DNA of 64,000 nt. It comes from Neorhizobium galegae bv. officinalis. Lineage in GTDB: Bacteria > Pseudomonadota > Alphaproteobacteria > Rhizobiales > Rhizobiaceae. A model generated the notes under the pieces. That model had not been told where the DNA came from. It was given only the letters and a program-made list of their open reading frames with translations, and ran no database searches. Shown here in pieces: positions 7,906-17,685 of the stretch (the first letter of the stretch is position 1; the number at the start of each line of letters is the position of its first letter). The translations under genes and the position numbers were made by a program. The stretch lies in contig CCRI01000013.1 in the NCBI GenBank assembly GCA_000985875.1, positions 62,001 through 126,000 of the forward strand, read 5' to 3'.

Positions 7906-9384
7906 TCAGAACTGCGGCGGGAAGTGGCGGCCGCCGCGATCCAGCGTGATCCAGCGAAGCTCGGTGAAGGCGTCGAGCGACCAGCGCCCGCCATATCGTC
8001 CGACGCCGCTGGCCTTGGTGCCGCCGAAGGGCACATGCGGCTCGTCGTTGATATTCTGGCAGTTGATGTGGCAGATGCCGGTTTCCAGCCGCTCGGCCAG
8101 CCGCAGGGCCCGCGCCTCGTCCCTCGACCAGACCGCGGCGGTTAGCCCGTATTCCGTATCGTTGTTGAGCGATGCCGCCTCGCCATCGTCGCGGAACGGG
8201 CAGACCACGACCACCGGACCGAAGGTCTCGTCGTGCCAGATGTTCATGGAACTGTTGACATTCGTGAGCACGGTCGGCTCGACGAAATTCTCCCAGGCGC
8301 GGCCGCCCAGCTCCACCCTGGCGCCCTTGGCCACGGCGTCGTCGATCAGTGCCTTGACGCGGAGCGCCTGGCGGGTGTTGACCAGCGGGCCGATGACATT
8401 GGAGGGATCATTGGTATGCCCGGTCTTGAGCTTGCGGGCGCGCGCCAGGAAGCGTTCCATGAACGGCTCGTAGATCTTCTCGTGTACCAGCAGCTTCTCC
8501 GTCGACATGCAGACCTGACCCTGGTGCATGAAGCTGCCGAAATTGGCGGCCCGCGCGGCGGCATCCAGGTCGGCATCCTCCAGCAGGATCATCGAATCCT
8601 TGCCGCCGAGCTCGACGCAGACCTTCTTGAGATAGGCGCCGCATTTGGCGGCGATCTGGCGGCCGACGGCGGTGGAGCCGGTGAAGCTGATCGCCTTGAC
8701 CTTGGAATTGCCGATCATCTCGTCGCCGACGGCGCCCACGCTCTCGCGCGAGCAGGTGACGACATTAAAGACGCCCGCCGGAACGCCGGCCTCTTCCAGG
8801 ATTTCGGCGAAGTAGAGGCCGCCGGAATAGGGCGTGTCTTCCGAGGGCTTCAGCACGATCGTATTGCCGACGGCAAGGGCTGCGGCAAAGCCGCGCGAGG
8901 TCAGGATGCCCGGCATGTTCCAGGGGCTGATGACGCCGACGACGCCGAGCGGGAAGCGGGTGGCCATCATGAACTTGTGGTGTTCGGAGGGCAGCACGTC
9001 GCCGATCGACTGGTAGCAGAGCGCGGCCGCAGACCGGAATACCTCCGCCACATAGCCTGCCTCGAACATGCCCTTGCCCTTCCAGCCGCCGCCTTCGGCC
9101 ATGGCCGCGGCACAGAAGTCGGCCTTGCGCTGATCCCAGACGTCGGCGATCTTCAACAGCAGATGCGCGCGTTCGTGAAAGGCGCGGCCCGCCCAGTCGC
9201 CGAAGGCCGCCTGGGCGGCATCGATCGCGCGGCGCATATCGGCAGCGGAGCCATCGGGAATACGCGCATAGACCGTGTTGTCGGAAGGGTTGAGATCCTC
9301 GAAGGTGCGGGCGGCGGGCACCCATTGGCCGCCGATGAACATGCCCCTGACGGAGGGCGTGGGGGACGTGACGACATCAAGCAT
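7906..9384 (-). CDS. Aldehyde dehydrogenase (benzaldehyde/vanillin dehydrogenase-like)
   Basis: A 492-residue NAD(P)-dependent aldehyde dehydrogenase. Seen: VGVISPWNMPG, FTGSTAVGRQIA, catalytic Glu in VELGGKDSM, catalytic Cys in MHQGQVCMSTEK, ETFGPVVVVCPF and VPFGGTKASGVGRYGG. The HQGQVCMSTE cysteine block is typical of the benzaldehyde/vanillin/salicylaldehyde group, so an aromatic aldehyde is the best guess. AGGAGA stands nine bases before the ATG. It lies 12 bp downstream of the LivF stop and 23 bp upstream of flotillin. A second enzyme of the same type opens the operon at 16026, giving two related dehydrogenases around one transporter. Confidence 0.92.
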   Translation of the reverse strand: MLDVVTSPTPSVRGMFIGGQWVPAARTFEDLNPSDNTVYARIPDGSAADMRRAIDAAQAAFGDWAGRAFHERAHLLLKIADVWDQRKADFCAAAMAEGGGWKGKGMFEAGYVAEVFRSAAALCYQSIGDVLPSEHHKFMMATRFPLGVVGVISPWNMPGILTSRGFAAALAVGNTIVLKPSEDTPYSGGLYFAEILEEAGVPAGVFNVVTCSRESVGAVGDEMIGNSKVKAISFTGSTAVGRQIAAKCGAYLKKVCVELGGKDSMILLEDADLDAAARAANFGSFMHQGQVCMSTEKLLVHEKIYEPFMERFLARARKLKTGHTNDPSNVIGPLVNTRQALRVKALIDDAVAKGARVELGGRAWENFVEPTVLTNVNSSMNIWHDETFGPVVVVCPFRDDGEAASLNNDTEYGLTAAVWSRDEARALRLAERLETGICHINCQNINDEPHVPFGGTKASGVGRYGGRWSLDAFTELRWITLDRGGRHFPPQF

Positions 9385-9396
9385 AATGCAATCTCC

Positions 9397-10738
<1,342 letters not shown>

Positions 10739-10746
<8 letters not shown>

Positions 10747-11470
10747 CGTCGTCGTCTCCCAGATAGGCGCGGATCACGGCGGCGTCGGACAGGACTTCGG
10801 CGGGTGTTCCCTCGGCGATCTTGGTGCCGGCGGCCATGACGACGCAGCGGTCGCAGAGCGAACGGATCGCATCCATTACATGCTCGACAAGGATGACCGT
10901 CCGGCCTTCGTCGCGCAGGCCGCGGATCAGACGGATTCCCTCCTCGAGTTCGGTCGGATTGAGACCGGCAAGCCATTCGTCCAGCAGTACGACGCCCGGC
11001 TCTCCGGCAAGCACGCGGGCGAGTTCCACGCGCTTGGTGTCGATATATGTCAGTTGCCCCACCATCATATGGCCGCGGCCGGCCAGCCCCACCTTTTCCA
11101 GCATGGCCTCTGCGACCGCATCCGCCTCATGGCCCCAATGGCGGCGATGGCCGAAGACAGCGCCAGCCTTCACGTTCTGCAGCACGGTCATGGAGGGCAG
11201 CAGACGCACCAGCTGGAAGGTGCGGGCGACGCCGCGCCGTGCGATATCCTGTGCGGCCAGATGCGTGATCGGTTGTCCCCGCAGGCTGATCGCCCCCGAG
11301 GTGACGGGAAAAGCGCCGGAAATCAGGTTCAGCGTGGTCGATTTTCCCGAACCGTTCGGCCCGATCAGGCCGAGCACCTGATGTTCGGTCACGTCGAAAT
11401 CCATGCGGTTGACGGCCACCAGGCCGCCGAAGCGCTTGGTGACGCCGCGAAGGGATAAAAGTGCAGTCAT
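10739..11470 (-). CDS. livG: LivG-type ABC transporter ATPase
   Basis: Second ATPase of the liv-type importer, 243 residues. Walker A GPNGSGKST (37-45), Q-loop region ARTFQLVRLLPSMT, Walker B VVLLDE (160-165), and the H-loop LVEHVMDA. The LivG-typical AGLNPTE follows Walker B. The ABC signature is unusual: at 140-147 the sequence is LTYIDTKR where LivG proteins usually carry LSYGEQRR-like residues, and Walker B is followed by W instead of P. The ATG ending at 11470 overlaps the livM stop by four bases (ATGA); an upstream extension in the same frame antisense to nothing is rejected because it reads through livM. Confidence 0.92.
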
Positions 11471-12408
11471 ACATAGCCCTCCGCCGATCGCATTCTCTTG
11501 TTTGCCAGATCGATCAGCCCGACAAAGCCCTTGGGCAGCAGGTAGACGATGACGAGGAAACAGACGCCGAGAAGCAGGGTGGTCTGGTTGGGGAATGAGA
11601 CCGAGATCGCCTCCCACAGGAAGGTGAAGGGGATGACACCGACGAGCGGCCCCCACAGCCGGCCGGTTCCGCCGAGCAGCGCCATGATCACCACCTGGAA
11701 GGACAGCATCGGCGAAAAGGCGAGCGACGGTTCGATATAGACATAGCGCGGAGCGAGCACGGCGCCGGTAATGGCGGCCACCGCACCCGGGACCATGAAC
11801 AGCAGGATCTTGGCCCGCGCCGTGTCGATGCCCGAATGGCGGGCCACGGCCTCGTCGTCGCCGATGATCCTGAGCGCAAAGCCCAGCCGCGAGCGGCCGA
11901 TCAGCCAGCCCAGCAGCCAGACCAGGGCGGCAAGCCCCAGCAGCTGCCAGTAGATGTGCATCTCACCGATCGAGGTCAGCACGTAGATGCCCTTGGTGCC
12001 GGAAATGTTCTGGCTCCAGGTGATGATCTGGCGTACGAACTCGGCCAGGCCCAGCGTGAAGATCACGAAGTAGACGCCCGACAGGCGCAGCGTCGCCAGG
12101 CCGACAAGAGCGGCCATCACGGCACCGGCGACGCCGGCGATCGGCAGCAATGTCCAGTAGGGCAGATATTGGATGCCGATGCCGGTCACATAGGTTCCCA
12201 CCCCGAAAAACGCGGCACTGGCGAGCGAAATGTAATGGGTCGGCCCGGAAAACAGCGCCCAGCTGGTGGCCAGCGCCGTGTACATGGCAATCGTGACGCC
12301 GATGCTCAGGCCATAGGCGCCTGCCGTCCAGGGCAGGCAGGCCGCAATGGCAAGCGCTATGGCGCACAGCGACAGGTTGCCCCAGTCGCGGGAGGAAAGA
12401 GCGCTCAT
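11467..12408 (-). CDS. livM: Branched-chain-type ABC permease LivM
   Basis: Integral membrane permease of 313 residues, one half of the translocation pore. Several hydrophobic helices are visible (LCAIALAIAACLPW, AALVWLLGWLIG, LLGVCFLVIVYLLP), with the family loop GPTHYISLASAAFFGVGTYV near the N-terminus and the cytoplasmic coupling segment FALRIIGDDEAVARHSGID. The ATG ending at 12408 makes a four-base overlap with the livH stop and has GGAGGAAAG-like sequence just inside the gene instead of a clean upstream site, consistent with translational coupling. The longer frame upstream is the shadow of livH. Confidence 0.93.
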   Translation of the reverse strand: MSALSSRDWGNLSLCAIALAIAACLPWTAGAYGLSIGVTIAMYTALATSWALFSGPTHYISLASAAFFGVGTYVTGIGIQYLPYWTLLPIAGVAGAVMAALVGLATLRLSGVYFVIFTLGLAEFVRQIITWSQNISGTKGIYVLTSIGEMHIYWQLLGLAALVWLLGWLIGRSRLGFALRIIGDDEAVARHSGIDTARAKILLFMVPGAVAAITGAVLAPRYVYIEPSLAFSPMLSFQVVIMALLGGTGRLWGPLVGVIPFTFLWEAISVSFPNQTTLLLGVCFLVIVYLLPKGFVGLIDLANKRMRSAEGYV

Positions 12409-13271
12409 GTGGTCGGCCTCCCGAACAGGCCCTGAGGGCGAAACAGCAGGATCACGACGAACAGCAGGTAGGCGGCAGCCAAAGTCAGGCCGGGATCGAC
12501 CAGCCGGGCGACGAAGGTTTCCAGCAGACCGAGCAGCAGGGCCGCAACGATCGTGCCACGCACGTCGCCCACGCCGCCCATGATGACGATCACCAGCGCC
12601 TTCAGCGTGAAAATCACGCCCGTCGAGGCATCGAGTGTGAGGAAAGTCGAGATCAGCGCGCCGCCCGTGGCGGTGACCGCGCCGCCGAGCGCAAAGGCCA
12701 GCGCTGCCGTACGCCGGACATCGATGCCGACCAGCCGCGCGCTTTCCGGGGCAACCGAGATGGCGCGGATCGTCATGCCGGCCCGGCTGCGGTTGAGCCA
12801 CAGCCACAGCAGGCCGCAGATCACGACAGCGGCCAGAAACGCCGCGACACGATTGGCGCCGTAGGTATCGCCCAGGATATGGACGGGTTCCGAAAGATAG
12901 GAATAGCTGAAATAGTCGCCGCCGAAAAAGGCCAGCATCAGGCCGACGGCCACGAAGGACAGACCGAAGGTCGTGAGGATGGAATCGACCTCCAGCTGGC
13001 CGCGCGATTTGGCGCGCTTTACCAGCGGGCGCAGGAAAATCAGATAGATCAGCCAGTTCAGCAGAAAGGCGACCGGTGCCACGACGAACACGGTCAGCAG
13101 CGGGCTGATCTGGCTTCCGGTCCAGAACCAGAAGGCGACGAACCCGCCGGCCACCAGCATTTCGCCGTTGGCGAGGTTCATGATGCGGGCCATGCCGTAT
13201 TGGAGGTTCAGGCCCATGGCGATCAGCGCATAGGTTCCGCCCAGCAGTAGCCCTGTTATGAGTATGTCCAT
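12405..13271 (-). CDS. livH: Branched-chain-type ABC permease LivH
   Basis: Integral membrane permease of 288 residues, partner of LivM. It has the LivH hallmark LGGTYALIAMGLNLQYGMARIMNLANGE split over the first 45 residues, a second conserved block RAISVAPESARLVGIDVRR (cytoplasmic coupling loop) and GGVGDVRGTIVAALLLG near the end. The ATG ending at 13271 is chosen because the family begins with such a short hydrophobic N-terminus. It lies 62 bp downstream of livK, across a perfect stem-loop, and overlaps livM by four bases. Confidence 0.93.
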   Translation of the reverse strand: MDILITGLLLGGTYALIAMGLNLQYGMARIMNLANGEMLVAGGFVAFWFWTGSQISPLLTVFVVAPVAFLLNWLIYLIFLRPLVKRAKSRGQLEVDSILTTFGLSFVAVGLMLAFFGGDYFSYSYLSEPVHILGDTYGANRVAAFLAAVVICGLLWLWLNRSRAGMTIRAISVAPESARLVGIDVRRTAALAFALGGAVTATGGALISTFLTLDASTGVIFTLKALVIVIMGGVGDVRGTIVAALLLGLLETFVARLVDPGLTLAAAYLLFVVILLFRPQGLFGRPTT

Positions 13272-13295
13272 GCCATTCCCCGGCTTGAAAGATGC

Positions 13296-13321
13296 CCCGG
13301 GATCCGCTTGCGGATCCCGGG
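13296..13321 (-). promoter_or_regulatory. Intercistronic stem-loop between livK and livH
   Basis: Perfect 12-bp arms, CCCGGGATCCGC (13296-13307) and its complement (13310-13321), around a TT loop. No T-tract follows, so it is more likely a 3'-protecting or partially terminating hairpin, as is common after binding-protein genes that need more product than their permeases. Confidence 0.65.
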
Positions 13322-13333
13322 AATGCCTTTTGC

Positions 13334-14536
13334 TTACTTCCAGGCAGCTTTTTTCTTCACGTCGACAGCGCCGTCGCGACCGGTCGAGGCCACGCCCTTG
13401 AACACGCCGCCCTGCCACTGGCCTACCGTCCAGAACGAGGGGTTGTTGTTGTGCTGGTCGAACTTGATGGGGCCGATCACGGTGTCGAAGCTGTTGGCCT
13501 TGATGTGCTTGATGATGGCTGCATTATCGAAGGAGCCGACGGCCTCGATCGACTTTTCCAGGACCTGGAAAGACGAATAGACCATGGCGCTCGCCCAATA
13601 GTCCGGCTTGGCGCCCGTGACCTCTTCATGGCGTTTGGCATAGGTCTTGAAGGCCTCTCCGTCGGCATTGACACCGCCGATGCCGAGCACACCTTCGACG
13701 CCCGTGCGGAACCGGCCCGCATAGGCCGGGAACGCGGTGGCGACGGCGGTAAAGAATGCACCGACCTTGAGATCCTCAACGATTGCCTGTTCGGTCAGGG
13801 CAAAGGTGTCAGGCGGATAGGACCAGGCAATGAAGGCATCCGGCGCGGCGGCCTTGGCGGCCTTCATGACCGGCGACAGGTCCTGGGTGCCGAGCGGATA
13901 GGACGTCTCGTAAACCAGATCGAAGCCGGCTTTCTTGAAGGCGGGCTTGGCCTCGTTCATCAGTTCGATGCCGAAGGCATCCGCGACGTTCACCATGGCG
14001 AGCTTCTTGCCGATATCGCCCCGGTCGCGCAGCTTGACCATGGTGTCCACCACACCCTGCACAACCGGCTTTGCGCCGCCCAGCGTGATGAAGACGTTGG
14101 GGAACTGGGCCGACAGGGCATCGGCCTTGTCGGTGGTCGCCGTCGAGGTGATCATCGGCAGGCCATAGCGTGCGTAGATCGGTGCGGCGGCCAGGTTGAG
14201 GCCGGTCGAATAGGGCGGAAGCACGATCTTTGCCTTGTCCTGGTCGACGAGACGCTGCACCGCCTTGATGGTTTCGCCCGGATTGGTCTGGTCGTCGTAT
14301 TCGATGGCTTCGAGCTTATAGGTCTTGCCGCCGACCTTGAGGCCGCCGCGACCGTTCACGTCGCTGATCCAAAGCTTGACGTTCGGCCAGTAGCTGACCG
14401 CCGCCCCGCCGGCCAGGGGTCCTGTCTTGGGCGCGACGGCGCCGACCTTCAGCACCTCCTGCGCGATGGCCGGGGTTCCGGCAACGCCGGCTGCAAGCGC
14501 CAAGGCGGCCAGCCGGGTAAATGTCCTGCGTTTCAT
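13334..14536 (-). CDS. Branched-chain-type substrate-binding protein (LivK-like)
   Basis: Periplasmic binding protein of the Leu/Ile/Val type (peripla_BP_6), 400 residues, that captures the ligand for LivHMGF. The signal peptide starts KRRTFTRLAALALAAGV and ends near AIAQ-EVL. The mature N-terminus VLKVGAVAPKTGPLAGG is the family opening. The ATG ending at 14536 is preceded by GGGAGGAGA at good spacing; the longer frame to 14620 reads into the dehydrogenase end. The neighbouring aldehyde dehydrogenases argue that the ligand is not a plain branched-chain amino acid but perhaps an aromatic acid or similar compound, which other members of the family bind. Confidence 0.93.
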   Translation of the reverse strand: MKRRTFTRLAALALAAGVAGTPAIAQEVLKVGAVAPKTGPLAGGAAVSYWPNVKLWISDVNGRGGLKVGGKTYKLEAIEYDDQTNPGETIKAVQRLVDQDKAKIVLPPYSTGLNLAAAPIYARYGLPMITSTATTDKADALSAQFPNVFITLGGAKPVVQGVVDTMVKLRDRGDIGKKLAMVNVADAFGIELMNEAKPAFKKAGFDLVYETSYPLGTQDLSPVMKAAKAAAPDAFIAWSYPPDTFALTEQAIVEDLKVGAFFTAVATAFPAYAGRFRTGVEGVLGIGGVNADGEAFKTYAKRHEEVTGAKPDYWASAMVYSSFQVLEKSIEAVGSFDNAAIIKHIKANSFDTVIGPIKFDQHNNNPSFWTVGQWQGGVFKGVASTGRDGAVDVKKKAAWK

Positions 14537-14580
14537 TCTCTTCTCCTCCCGTTGTTGCATGCTAAGTCCGTATGACGGGC

Positions 14581-16026
14581 TCACCTGACCTGGTCGGGCA
14601 GGTCCCGTTCCGTCATCCACTGGATTTCGGTGAACTCCTCGATCACCGCCCTCCCGCCAAAGCGGCCATAACCGCTTGCCTTCACGCCCCCGTAGGGCAT
14701 CGTCGGATCGTCGCAGACGGTCGTCCCGTTGATATGCACCGCCCCGACCTCTATCCGCCGCGCGATCTCCCGCGCGCGCGTCAGGTCAACCCCGAAGACG
14801 GCGGCCGTCAGGCCGTATTCCGTATCGTTGGCAACGGTCACCGCCTCGTCGGCATCCGCCACCCGAACCACGCCGACCACCGGGCCGAAGGTCTCCTCCT
14901 CGTAGATCCGCATGCCGTAGGCGACATGGTCGAGTATGGTCGGCTGCATCAGCGTGCCGGCATTCTTGCCGCCCGTGACCAGAACCGCGCCCTTGGCCAG
15001 GGCGTCATCGACCAGGCCGTGGAGGCGGGCCGCCGCCTCCGGACTGATGACGTGGCCGTAGAGCGGCTGGCCGGTCGCCGGATCGCCGCACAGCCGGTCG
15101 GCCTCTACTTTCAGCCGGGCAATGAAGCTGTCGGCCAGGCTTTCCTCGACGATGACCCGGTCGGTCGACATGCAGACCTGGCCCTGGTTGAAGAAGGCAC
15201 CGTGGGCGACCGCCCTCGCTGCTCCATCCAGATCCGCATCGGCGAGCACCACCGACGATGCCTTGCCGGACAGTTCCAGCAGGCAACGCTTGAGATGCCG
15301 CGCCGCCATCTCGGCGATCTGCCTGCCGACCCGGGTCGAGCCGGTAAAATTGACGCGCCGCACGGCCGGATGGGCAATCAGCGCCTCGACCACGTCATGG
15401 GCATCCTCGGGTGCGCTGCTCACATAGTTCAGCACACCGTCCGGCAGGCCCGCGTCGATCAGGATCTGTGCCACGGTCTCGTGCACCTTGGGGCAAAGCT
15501 CCGAACCCTTCAGCACCACCGTGTTGCCGAGCGCCATCGGCGCTGCAACCGCCCGCACGGCCAGGGCCACCGCGGCATTCCATGGCGCAAGCCCCAGGAC
15601 CACGCCCGCTGGCCGGCGGATCAGGCGGTAGCGGACGCCCGGCGGCCCGCCTTCCACCTCGTCGTCGCGGATGGCATCGACCAGCCCCGCCGCCTGACGC
15701 AGGGTCGCCTGGGCAACCTCGACATTGAAGCGGACCCATTCGGGGGTTGCTCCGACCTCGAGATGAGCGATCGCGCACAACCTGTCGAGACGTTCCATCA
15801 GGAGGTCCGCCCCGCGCAGCAGCAGCGCCGAGCGCTCCTGGGGTAAAAGGCCGGACCATGCCGGAAACGCTCCTGCAGCGGCATCGGCGGCCGCTTCCGC
15901 TTCCGCCGCACCGAAGGCCGCGGCCTGCGTCAAAACCGTTCCCGTGGCCATGTCGCGGCGTTCGTAACTGCGCTCATCCAGCGCGGAAACGGACGCTCCA
16001 CCGACGATACCTCTAGCTACGAACAT
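14581..16026 (-). CDS. Aldehyde dehydrogenase (vanillin/salicylaldehyde dehydrogenase-like)
   Basis: NAD(P)-dependent aldehyde dehydrogenase of 481 residues, first gene of the liv-type operon. Seen: VVLGLAPWNAAVAL, FTGSTRVGRQIA, LELSGKASSVVL carrying the catalytic Glu (LSGK in place of the usual LGGK), catalytic Cys in FNQGQVCMSTDR, EETFGPVVGVV, and MPYGGVKASGYGRFGG. The NQGQVCMSTDR and LAPWNA blocks recall vanillin and salicylaldehyde dehydrogenases. ATG 16026 has GGGAGGA just upstream; the TTG at 16038 would lie inside that site. It is divergent from the AraC regulator at 16171 and probably activated by it through the repeats at 16136-16164. Confidence 0.92.
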   Translation of the reverse strand: MFVARGIVGGASVSALDERSYERRDMATGTVLTQAAAFGAAEAEAAADAAAGAFPAWSGLLPQERSALLLRGADLLMERLDRLCAIAHLEVGATPEWVRFNVEVAQATLRQAAGLVDAIRDDEVEGGPPGVRYRLIRRPAGVVLGLAPWNAAVALAVRAVAAPMALGNTVVLKGSELCPKVHETVAQILIDAGLPDGVLNYVSSAPEDAHDVVEALIAHPAVRRVNFTGSTRVGRQIAEMAARHLKRCLLELSGKASSVVLADADLDGAARAVAHGAFFNQGQVCMSTDRVIVEESLADSFIARLKVEADRLCGDPATGQPLYGHVISPEAAARLHGLVDDALAKGAVLVTGGKNAGTLMQPTILDHVAYGMRIYEEETFGPVVGVVRVADADEAVTVANDTEYGLTAAVFGVDLTRAREIARRIEVGAVHINGTTVCDDPTMPYGGVKASGYGRFGGRAVIEEFTEIQWMTERDLPDQVR

Positions 16027-16135
16027 GCGTCCTCCCAAACGGCCGTTCGTTGATCCTCCCGCTGCCCGTCTTGTTTTGTTTTTTCAGGCTGCGAGCCCGT
16101 ATTTTGATTGACATCGCCGCAGAGTAAATGACGTT

Positions 16136-16164
16136 TTGTGGGAATGTATTTGCTTGTTGTGGGA
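16136..16164. promoter_or_regulatory. Candidate AraC-type operator (direct repeats)
   Basis: TTGTGGGA occurs at 16136-16143 and 16157-16164, exactly 21 bp apart (two helical turns), with similarity extending several bases each side. Direct half-sites at this spacing are the usual target of AraC/XylS proteins. The pair lies just upstream of araC and about 110-140 bp upstream of the divergent aldehyde dehydrogenase. Confidence 0.55.
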
Positions 16165-16170
16165 TTTTAG

Positions 16171-17094
16171 ATGCCCGACCGTAAACGGCTTGCGCCCACC
16201 CTCGCCCCTCGCCCGGAAGCGCCTGTTCGCGCGGAGCGGTTCAGGGCGGCGCTGCAGACGCGCGTACTCGGCCGGGCGGGACTCGGTGACGCGGAAAACT
16301 TCCGGGCATTGATCCTGGAAAAGGGCGAGGCCGCTCTGCGCGACGGGGATGAACTGGTTCTTCCCCTGTCCGGTCCGGTCATGGGCTGGATACCGTGGCG
16401 GGACGGCATGCGGCTGGAACTGGGTGCCGGGGCGCAAGGGACCCATCTGCTGCTGGGTGCGTCGATCCTGGACCGGGTCCTGCAGCGCCGGGCGGAAGCA
16501 TCCCAGTTGCGCTTCATGGTGGAGCGGTCGTCCTTCATGCGGCTGGGTGCCGGCAACAGTGCCAGCGATGCGGTCGCCGCCTGTTTTACCGGCATATTGG
16601 CCGAAACCCTGCGCCCCGGCCCGATGTCGGCGGCCGTGGTGGAATCGCTGCTGCACATCCTGCTCGTCCACCTTCATCGCAACCTGCCGGCCGGTCATGG
16701 CGCCGGCGCGCAACCCGGCGCCCCCAAGGCACTTTCCAGCCAGTTTACCGCATTGGTCGAAAGCCATTTCCGCAAGCACTGGACGGTTGCCCGTTACGCC
16801 GGCGAACTCGGCATTTCGCGCGATCGGCTGAACGATATCTGCCTGCGCGCCTATGGCCGGCCGCCGGCGCGGCTCATTCGTGAACGGCAGCTGATGGAGG
16901 CCCGCATTTATCTTGCGAGCTCGCCGCTGTCGCTGGGGCAGGTCGCCGGTGTCCTCGGCTTTGCCGGCGCCGCCCAGTTCAGCCGGTTCTTCAAATCGCT
17001 GCAGGGCCAGTCTCCCGCGCGCTACCGCCTCGATCTCCGCCGCTTCAGCCAGATCGATGCGCCGAGCCAGAACGCCCTTCACGCCTGGCCGTGA
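16171..17094 (+). CDS. AraC family transcriptional regulator
   Basis: A 307-residue AraC/XylS-type regulator. The C-terminal DNA-binding domain with two helix-turn-helix units is clear: WTVARYAGELGISRDRLN (about 205-222) and LSLGQVAGVLGFAGAAQFSRF (about 253-273), followed by GQSPARYR. The N-terminal half resembles AraC-binding-like domains and would sense an effector. It is transcribed divergently from the aldehyde dehydrogenase/liv operon across a 144-bp gap carrying 21-bp-spaced direct repeats, so it most likely activates that operon in response to the imported compound or its aldehyde. Confidence 0.92.
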   Translation: MPDRKRLAPTLAPRPEAPVRAERFRAALQTRVLGRAGLGDAENFRALILEKGEAALRDGDELVLPLSGPVMGWIPWRDGMRLELGAGAQGTHLLLGASILDRVLQRRAEASQLRFMVERSSFMRLGAGNSASDAVAACFTGILAETLRPGPMSAAVVESLLHILLVHLHRNLPAGHGAGAQPGAPKALSSQFTALVESHFRKHWTVARYAGELGISRDRLNDICLRAYGRPPARLIRERQLMEARIYLASSPLSLGQVAGVLGFAGAAQFSRFFKSLQGQSPARYRLDLRRFSQIDAPSQNALHAWP

Positions 17095-17351
17095 CAGCGA
17101 CGAACAAGAGATCGGGGAACGTGCGACGAGGGGTTGTACATTTTTATCCCCCGGATTGCCGACTTTCTTCCGCTATCCGTTCATGCAATTCGGGCGGCGC
17201 ACAGCTGTCAGCGGTCCAATTGCCGTGTCAGCGCGTCAAGCCAGATCCCAGTCGGCTGTTCCTGGGACCTGCCCGCCGAAGGCTCGAGCTCTCAGCGCTA
17301 CTTCGTTTTGAAGGCTGGCGGAGGATCAGGTGGGGGACCCAAAGGATTTTC

Positions 17352-17381
17352 TTGCGGTTGTCCGGCATTTTGCCGTACAAT
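17352..17381 (+). promoter_or_regulatory. Candidate promoter of the toxin-antitoxin pair
   Basis: TTGCGG (17352-17357) and TACAAT (17376-17381) with an 18-bp spacer, about 20 bases upstream of the antitoxin start. Antitoxins of this family usually repress their own promoter, but I see no clear palindrome. The preceding stretch from 17095 carries nothing recognisable. Confidence 0.45.
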
Positions 17382-17401
17382 TGACTTTAAGGAGATTTGT
17401 T

Positions 17402-17683
17402 ATGACACAAGAAACGACACGAACGGCCCGGCTGGAAGCCCGCATTGCCCCCGAGGGGCTTGCGATAGTCAAGCGGGCAGCGGAACTCGAAGGCCGTACC
17501 CTCAGCGACTTCATCGTGTCGGCGGCACAAGAGGCGGCCCGCCGCACTATCGAGGAAAATCAGGTCATCCGTCTGTCTGTCGAAGACCAGACGCGTTTTG
17601 TAGACATGTTGCTGAACCCACCGGAACCGGCGGCAGCGCTCAACCGCGCAAAGGCAGCCCATGACGCGCTGATCCTGAAATAA
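17402..17683 (+). CDS. DUF1778/TacA-type antitoxin
   Basis: A 93-residue type II antitoxin of the DUF1778 (TacA) family. The N-terminal ribbon-helix-helix (TARLEARIAPEGLAIVKRAA then LEGRTLSDFIVSAA) binds the operator. The C-terminal part (SVEDQTRFVDMLLNPPEPAAAL) carries the toxin-binding helix with the family NPPEP motif. ATG 17402 is chosen for the AAGGAG at 17389-17394; an in-frame ATG upstream at 17330 lacks a site. The GNAT toxin gene starts two bases after its stop. The pair lies in a patch with decayed mobilisation genes, which suggests acquisition by transfer. Confidence 0.93.
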   Translation: MTQETTRTARLEARIAPEGLAIVKRAAELEGRTLSDFIVSAAQEAARRTIEENQVIRLSVEDQTRFVDMLLNPPEPAAALNRAKAAHDALILK

Positions 17684-17685
17684 CA

